Shown piece by piece: positions 22,472 through 27,742 of a stretch of 27,742 nucleotides of DNA. The stretch comes from Perkinsus chesapeaki (lineage: Eukaryota; Perkinsozoa; Perkinsida; Perkinsidae), in the NCBI GenBank assembly GCA_013115145.1, contig JAAPAO010000360.1, positions 8,990 through 36,731 of the forward strand, given 5' to 3'. A program made the translations under genes and the position numbers. Each line of letters begins with the position of its first letter. Positions within the stretch are counted from its first letter, which is position 1. The notes below the pieces were generated by a model. The model made no database searches. It had not been told where the DNA came from and was given only the letters and a program-made list of their open reading frames with translations.

Positions 22472-23183
22472 AAGACATTCTCAAGATGCGATACACTGTA
22501 GAGCATTCTCGACATGACTCTCAATCTCGCACCTCTATGAGTGCAGCTGATGAGTAGTGAGACACTCGGATGGTGTCTCACTACCCTATCAAAACCGTGC
22601 AATTTCATCAACGTCTCCCGATAGTCTCCCGCCACAGAAGGTAGTCTAGAGTTCATGATGCATTCGAGGGCATTAGATCAGCTCTAAGGGATTTCAAACT
22701 ACGGACTCAGTCAATCATCATTGTCAGTGTCAATCATTGAGGGTTTCCCTCATCTTAATTCACCATTCATACTCGACACTTCTCGTGTCAAAGGAGTTTT
22801 GCTTCGAGCCGTTATTCTAGGCCTCAGTTACACACAGCGATCTGGCCGAGATTTCTCGACTATTAGCCGAGGCGAACTTCGCCTGGCTACTTCTCTTCAT
22901 TTTTATAGGACATTCCCTGCTCGAGGGCGGGCCTGAGCGGGAGGACTCGTATAAAACGATGCCATAAGAACACCAACTGTTACTGACGCAACATGTCAAC
23001 ACTTATACCAGAAAGAAATTATTGAGTAAATGAAATTGACACTAGCGCAGGCCCCCAGAAGACTGATGATGATTGACCAACACACTAGCTGACTGTGAGA
23101 GCTTGTACACATCGCTGCAGCGTCACGGCTCCATAAAGCATCGACGACGAAGATAGTGAGGCCATCGATCATCTTCAAGTGGA
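22472..23183. other. Spacer upstream of the SEA/EGF gene, duplicated in part
   Basis: This holds the presumed promoter of the SEA/EGF gene (minus) and the 3' end of the secreted Cys-rich gene. Blocks at 22472-22640 and 22930-23030 are similar to 24830-25000 and 25560-25670. One shared block contains GGACTC(G/A)TATAAAACGA, a TATA-like word on the plus strand with no gene placed after it. Open frames here are short and not convincing. Confidence 0.45.
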
Positions 23184-23603
23184 CTACGCAGTCACTTCGA
23201 GGCGGATGAACGGACCTTTATCGCTACCAAGCGTATAATACTTACAACTGTAATCCTGATACATGAGCAAGTAGTTCCCATTCTTGGAGTCAGTGCAATA
23301 CTTCAAACGGTTAATGCAATTGTCGCCTCCTCCGCAATCATCACAAGTGTATTGCCTTCCATCCCAGTTCCACGGGCAATGGCTGCACGTAAACGACACT
23401 CCGTCTTTTCTAGTGAAGTTCACATCCGCGATGAACTGTGGACTGGATTCGTGCTTGATCATGACCTGGTAGGTGGCACCATCCAGGGAGCCTCGGTAGG
23501 TACCGACTTTATACACGCAGTGACCATGCTGCGTGGTATGCGATGGATGAAGGCAACAGAAGAATAGTATAACAGCCAACTTAATGCTATCGATCGGAGT
23601 CAT
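23184..23603 (-). CDS. Small secreted Cys-rich protein, 139 aa, family not recognised
   Basis: I take the ATG at 23603 rather than the longer open frame, because it starts a clean signal peptide (MTPIDSIKLAVILFFCCL) and because the related copy at 26.4 kb starts at the equivalent position. After the likely cleavage site the mature part begins near HGHC. It contains about ten cysteines, a CSHCPWNWDGRQYTCDDC cluster (about residues 78-95) and ends LGSDKGPFIRLEVTA. The gene is intronless. I know no family with this arrangement. The copy shares length, HGHC, SSPQFIAD, CPWNW and the C-terminus. Secretion is well supported; function is unknown. It lies upstream of the SEA/EGF gene on the same strand, as does its relative upstream of a SEA/EGF exon remnant. 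Confidence 0.75.
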   Translation of the reverse strand: MTPIDSIKLAVILFFCCLHPSHTTQHGHCVYKVGTYRGSLDGATYQVMIKHESSPQFIADVNFTRKDGVSFTCSHCPWNWDGRQYTCDDCGGGDNCINRLKYCTDSKNGNYLLMYQDYSCKYYTLGSDKGPFIRLEVTA

Positions 23604-24717
23604 CAGAGTTATCACTAACGATATAATAGCCGTATAACAATGAACCAACACTGAAGGAAGAAGTAGTTGTAACAAATCAATCATAGTTTTAGACAGTGAA
23701 GTCCATGGACGCTATGCGGCGCTTCGTGGAGCTTGTTCTACCATGGAGCGGTGGAGAGCCGAGCCCCCACAGTGGCGCATCCTGGCGGCCGGCTGGAAAA
23801 GTAGCCACTCTTTACGGTTATTGGTAGCATGCTGGTGTTTGTAGAGCAGCCGTCGGCTAATTCATGGCACTGAATTCTAATCATCGAGATTCAGATTGGA
23901 TCCCAAGTCGAACAGGGTGACTGATTTATGGCGGTAAATCCCTGAACCGCTCGATCAGCTATTCAAATGATGGACCGCTGCTCAGTTATGAGATTATTGC
24001 TGATTACCACTACATGCTCAGACGGACCAGATATATGGCTGCTATCACAATACTGGTATGCCGACATTGAGTCCCGTGAGCCGGGCTTAGAGGCTCCCGC
24101 GAAGTCCCAACGGAAATTCGGTGATGAGCGGGTTTTCTTCAAAAAGCGAACGAGCTTTCATTTCTTGCACATTCCGAGTAGGAAGTAACGATTCTCAACA
24201 CTTGAAAATACAAATACCGTTCACTTCAGCTAGGCCTTAAATTCAGCTGAGGCTTAGATACTTATCAATGTCCAAAAGACATGCGTATCTGAGCCAACTG
24301 CAAAGCACCGACGCAATCAAGAAAACATATCTTCTCAAAGAGATCTTTTCACATATCTGTGCTGGAGGTGAGAGTTTCAACTTTTTCTTCATATAGGGTT
24401 ATACCAATTATAAGCCTATCATAACCCCAAAGGTCCAGATCGATAATATCCTTGGTTGTTGTGAACTGGTGAAGTCGCACGGAAGTTTCCTCACAAATTC
24501 TTAGTATACAGTTTAAATTTGACCTAAAAATACCTTACTCCAATGGAGAGGTATGTTCGTACGTGTGAGTGTGGCAAAACGGGGTTTACCAAATATCACA
24601 TGCTTGAACCACTAACCCTTGAATTAGCCCTCCAATTAAGCGTAGTGTGCAAGACATTTTGGGAGCTCGGTACTGTTTAAGAAAGGACGTAGAGAGACCG
24701 AAGCTAAGTAATGAAGC
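23604..24717. other. Spacer between the two duplicated units
   Basis: The first 170 bp (the presumed promoter of the Cys-rich gene) resemble sequence upstream of the second copy (TACCATGGAGCGGTGGAGA at about 23739 against TACTATGGAGCTATGGAGA at about 26559). The rest is AT-rich with no recognised gene. A 73-aa frame at 23967-24188 has no support. Confidence 0.4.
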
Positions 24718-24822
24718 TCATACGGCATGAGTCTTGCCTACATGCCAGGCATCACCTGGAATACCAAGGAGCCAAAATAGGAGGAGAAATAAGCGGGTAA
24801 TGCTCAAGGCTGTAATAATGAT
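24718..24822 (-). pseudogene. Signal-peptide exon remnant of a SEA/EGF-type gene, start codon lost
   Basis: This minus-strand stretch matches exon 1 of the gene at 22471: ITALSITRLFLLLFWLLGIP against ITTAVSISRLILLLVCLLGIP (one residue per position, about 60 percent identical). The position of the ATG now reads ATC, and the frame ends at TGA 24718-24720 soon after the signal peptide. No later exons are present to the left. It is the decayed partner of the first unit in the duplicated pair. Confidence 0.7.
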
Positions 24823-25994
24823 CAGACATTTTCAGGAGGATGCGATACATTGTAGAGCATCGACATGACTCCCAATCGCTTAACATGTGCTAAGAGTGCA
24901 GCTGAGGAGTAGCGAGCGGCTACTTGGAAGGTGAAGTAGTCTATCAAGATAGTGCTGCAACTTGAACGTTTTCCGATAGTTACCTACAGGAGGTCTACAC
25001 CTTATCCCAGACAAGTGTGACAAGTGAGCGCAGAAGTTTGACAAAGCGAGATTCAAGAATATTGGTGTCAAACTTTATCGTACATTTTCAAACTTGCATG
25101 TATCATTATCCTTGAATGTAACAGTTCTTGCCATGTCAAACTTGCTTCCGATAGTGTCAAGCTTGGATCTAACACTTCAGCGGGGTGTAAGCTCGAAGCT
25201 AACACGGGCAATCTGGGAGGCAGCATCTACGAATGTGTCAAACAAGTGTGGGCGCTGGCACTCTATATCACATTTTAGCTTCATCAAACTCGTTCGTTCC
25301 CTTTTTCAAACATAACCGGGATAAGGTATAGAGCTTATGGTGCATTTTCTAAGAACTAACAAGTCCGCTCAGTATCAATCATCATTGATGCTGAAATCGA
25401 GGGCCGCTAGTTTGGGCCTCACTCATCCAGTGAGTCCTCGGCTTACAAGTGGCGAAGCTTTCTTGTAAGCTATATAGGGCATAGATATATTCCTATAGGG
25501 CATTTCTTAGGGCCCGCAGATTCCGTCATACTTTTGGACAAGATTTGCCCTCAGGGCGAGCGTAAGGACTCATATAAAACGAGGAGCAAGAGCCGTCTAA
25601 TTTAGAGCACGAATTGTTACTGAAGCAAGCTTGTAATAGTTATAGATAATAGAGATGAATAAATGATAATGGAAATGAGCTAGATCATCATCAAATCATT
25701 TGATTCGAATGGGAGATTTTAGTAGGCTGACATTATTCCCCAATCGAAAGGTTTGATTGGGGATTTAAGGTGACGCTGCGCCAGCGTCTTCAACTGTCGA
25801 GCATCAATATGTAGCTGCTGCTGCTGCTGCTGGCCGAGTAATATTAAGAAATGGGGAGGCTCAAGTGAATATGAATATAGACTATTAGTATGCAGGGTTA
25901 TTACTAAGTATCTCTAAATAACCCTCATAGGCGTCATCAGATAGCATGGAGAACAAGGCCTTTGACGACCGTGGTCGAGGATAACTGTCGACGA
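24823..25994. other. Spacer with duplicated blocks, hairpins and a (GCT)6 run
   Basis: The left part repeats the upstream flank of the SEA/EGF gene. Perfect hairpins are GCTTACAAG/CTTGTAAGC (25441-25470), CCCCAATC/GATTGGGG (25738-25762) and GACGCTG-CGC-CAGCGTC (25772-25788). A (GCT)6 microsatellite lies at 25814-25831. No gene is supported. Confidence 0.6.
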
Positions 25995-26414
25995 TCAGGT
26001 AATCACTTTGAGACGAATAATGGGACCCTCATCGCTCCCCAAGGTAGGATCCTGGCATGTGCAGTCCATATACATTAATAAATATTCTGCACCCCCGTAA
26101 AAAGTATTAACCAACACCTTTTTGAAGCAAGGCTCAAGTGAGTTGCATTATGCAGTGCAGGTATACTGGCGCTCAGCCCAGTGCCAATTCCACGGGCAAT
26201 TGTTGCATGTGTAGGAAACACCATCTTTGGTGAAGTTCAAGTCAGCAATGAACTGGGGACTGGACTTTTGGTTAATAATAACCTGGTAGATAATACCGTC
26301 TCTAATGCCCTGGTATGTGCCAATATCAAATACGCAGTGACCATGCAACAATGCAACACCAAGGAAGCAAAGAGATAGTATAACAGCCTTTTCAATGTTA
26401 CGGATGCGACTCAT
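25995..26414 (-). pseudogene. Second copy of the secreted Cys-rich protein, one internal stop
   Basis: The reading frame from ATG 26414 to TGA 25995 has exactly the same length (140 codons with stop) as the intact gene at 23184-23603. It keeps a signal peptide (MSRIRNIEKAVILSLCFLG), HGHCVFDIGTYQG, SSPQFIADLNFT, CNNCPWNW and the C-terminal LGSDEGPIIRL. A single TAA at 26148-26150, after QYTCTA, interrupts it, while the frame stays open on both sides. Several cysteines in the second half have moved. This could be a young pseudogene, an allele polymorphic for the stop, or a real truncated 88-aa protein. Stop recoding has no other support in the window. Confidence 0.75.
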
Positions 26415-26740
26415 GAAAGATGTTGGAGGTAAAGGTATACAACAATAACTTAACGCTGGAGCAAGAGTTCCATAACTTTTGACGAAGTATAAATCCTTTG
26501 ATTAACTAACTCCACCTTTATTAGCCTGCTCGATGAGCAATGCTCCAATGGAGGCTCTACTATGGAGCTATGGAGAATGAATCCGTTCCATCAGAAGCTG
26601 CCCATCAGTGTGTTAACACGACAATCCAAGTATGTTGGACATCGATTAAAAGGGCGTGCGCCCAGTGCAACATCCTCCCACCCTCCAAATCATGTGGAAC
26701 TGGGTGCGGAGTGTCATGTGATTCATCATAAAACATGCAT
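26415..26740. other. Upstream flank of the second Cys-rich copy
   Basis: The first 170 bp partly repeat the flank of the first copy and probably held its promoter. A minus-strand frame (26605-26835) begins with a hydrophobic stretch, but it runs into the probable LTR and has no relative here. Confidence 0.35.
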
Positions 26741-27384
26741 TCAATATTCTGTGCAGTACACAGTAAATATATAAACATTGAGAAAGATAACATAAATAAT
26801 AAGCATCTCAGAGATACCATCTCCAAAATAATCATAAGAAGGATATGTATATGTCATGTAGTGTATGATAATAAACATAAGTGATAAGAAGTGAACCTTC
26901 GAAGTGTGAGTAAATTACAAAATCAATAAGAGATAAAAAAGCTTCAGATATGTCAAGACATATTGGAGGTATGGAAAGTGTAATAAAAATGAATACGGAG
27001 TGAAGCTTCGTCATACACTAGTATCTGTGACATCGTCTGATGTAGACGTCCAAGGCTATTATCGTGCTAACCGTATAAACGTGTATATGACGTAAATACG
27101 TGATATAGTGATATACGTGTGTAACATAAATATGATAAATAACGCTTAATATAATCATCCATCATGAATTAGATGTCAACTTGAGTAGTATGAGACAATG
27201 TAAGCATGACATAGTCGATATTTGACTGTCAGTGACAGTCTGTCACATATACTTGTAGTCATCATAATCACAATGATATCATCGTCTATGAATTATCATC
27301 GTATAGTATCATAAGGTGCTTCAGGACTTCATAAAAGGTATAAAACAAATACAAAGAGATTGTACCTGAAAAGGTAACACAAAG
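26741..27384 (-). mobile_element. Probable 3' LTR of a Ty3-like retroelement
   Basis: An AT-rich block lies just downstream (on the minus strand) of the integrase stop and a polypurine tract. On that strand it would begin TGTGTTACC or TGTTACC near 27379-27381, the TG expected of an LTR start. The far end cannot be fixed because the second LTR is outside the window, so 26741 is only approximate. It contains GACTGTCA-G-TGACAGTC (27224-27240) overlapping TGACAG-T-CTGTCA, and many ACGTATATA-type words. Confidence 0.45.
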
Positions 27385-27480
27385 CCCTCTTTTTTAGTGG
27401 TTTTTAAGGGGCGTGAATTTTTTTTATCTTTCTTTTGATTTCTTTTGTCTTTCTTTTAATTTCTTTTATCTTTCTTTTAA
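27385..27480 (-). promoter_or_regulatory. Polypurine tract and extended purine-rich repeat
   Basis: On the minus strand, AAAAAAGAGGG (27385-27395) precedes the presumed LTR start by about 3-5 nt, the position of a plus-strand primer. About 20 nt further upstream is a 60-nt almost pure purine run (27421-27480) built from 20-21-bp units of the AAAGAAATTAAAAGAAAGA type. Confidence 0.5.
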
Positions 27481-27520
27481 CAGCACATAAAAATCGAATA
27501 AAATATAAAAAATAAAAGAA

Positions 27521-27742
27521 TCAATCAGTATCAGAATCTCCATCATCAGGTAGAACATCAGTGAAAACACGTTGTTTTAAATTACGGGAATTCTGAACTG
27601 TGTTGTTGTTTAACCGATAACGATTGTTTCCAAGGACTTCTGTGACAACATAAGGTCCAAGGAACTTGGGTGATTGTTTACGTTTATCAGAGTAGTCGTT
27701 GCGGATAAAGACTTCACTGCCAGTAGTGATAGGGGTTGTAGT
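27521..27742 (-). CDS. pol: C-terminus of retroelement polyprotein (integrase tail, Ty3-like)
   Basis: The frame enters from the right edge and gives 73 codons before TGA 27521-27523. GSEVFIRNDYSDKRKQSPKF, then LGPYVVTEVLGNNRYRL is the SH3-like C-terminal segment that follows the integrase core in Ty3/Gypsy elements. The protein ends in an acidic tail (DVLPDDGDSDTD). The rest of pol and the 5' LTR lie outside the window. No lesions are visible in the part seen, so the element could be young. Confidence 0.8.
   Translation of the reverse strand, partial: TTTPITTGSEVFIRNDYSDKRKQSPKFLGPYVVTEVLGNNRYRLNNNTVQNSRNLKQRVFTDVLPDDGDSDTD

Noticed and set aside
26148-26150. Stop-codon recoding (TAA read as an amino acid)
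   Set aside because: Only one case is seen, and intact genes in the window use TAA, TAG and TGA as normal ends.

Overview
The window is eukaryotic nuclear DNA, not bacterial. Almost every real gene is split by GT-AG introns, many of them only about 25-49 nt long, so no single reading frame shows a whole gene. The gene set (papain-family protease with an I29 prodomain, EGF-like membrane proteins, the meiotic factor HOP2, a SLC35/TPT-type transporter and the end of a Ty3-like retroelement) suggests a unicellular eukaryote. A Perkinsus-like alveolate is my best guess. That is an inference from gene style and intron size, not a demonstrated assignment.

Left part (1-8.1 kb, gene-dense). A 43-bp tandem repeat is followed by two minus-strand loci: a tentative three-exon gene (238-861) and the 3' end of an EGF-like single-pass membrane protein (1338-1613). 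Divergent from these is a complete five-exon drug/metabolite-transporter gene (2179-4761, 337 aa). After about 1 kb of spacer comes a HOP2/TBPIP-like gene (5895-7379, 5' end uncertain), then an intronless 174-aa coiled-coil protein (7526-8050).

Middle (8.6-18.2 kb, repeat-rich). A degenerate 49-bp repeat precedes a large 38-bp minisatellite (9.0-10.2 kb) whose units each carry a GCCGC/GCGGC hairpin. Next is a cathepsin L-like cluster. One ten-exon gene (15655-17462, 341 aa) is intact when spliced. An internally deleted relative (10959-11746) keeps the prodomain but has lost the catalytic Cys and His. A 3' fragment (13397-13686) is the third member. Between them lie an inverted-repeat (foldback) element and CGCGTTTT-rich DNA. 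The downstream flanks of the 13.4 kb and 17.2 kb copies are duplicated.

Right part (19.5-27.7 kb). On the minus strand is a multi-exon surface protein (19513-22471) with a signal peptide, SEA-like beta/alpha repeats, an EGF-like module, one transmembrane helix and a cytoplasmic tail. Upstream of it sits a small secreted Cys-rich protein (23184-23603). This two-gene unit appears to have been duplicated: the second copies are a signal-peptide exon with a lost start codon (24718-24822) and a full-length secreted-protein copy with one internal stop (25995-26414). The window ends in the 3' part of a minus-strand LTR retroelement (integrase C-terminus, polypurine region, probable LTR).

The most unusual signal is a set of short perfect palindromes with a single-nucleotide centre, scattered from 12 kb rightwards and crowded inside one cathepsin intron and the cathepsin 3' flanks. 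Comparison of the duplicated flanks shows palindrome arms that are perfect in one copy and imperfect in the other, which suggests fold-back templated mutation.
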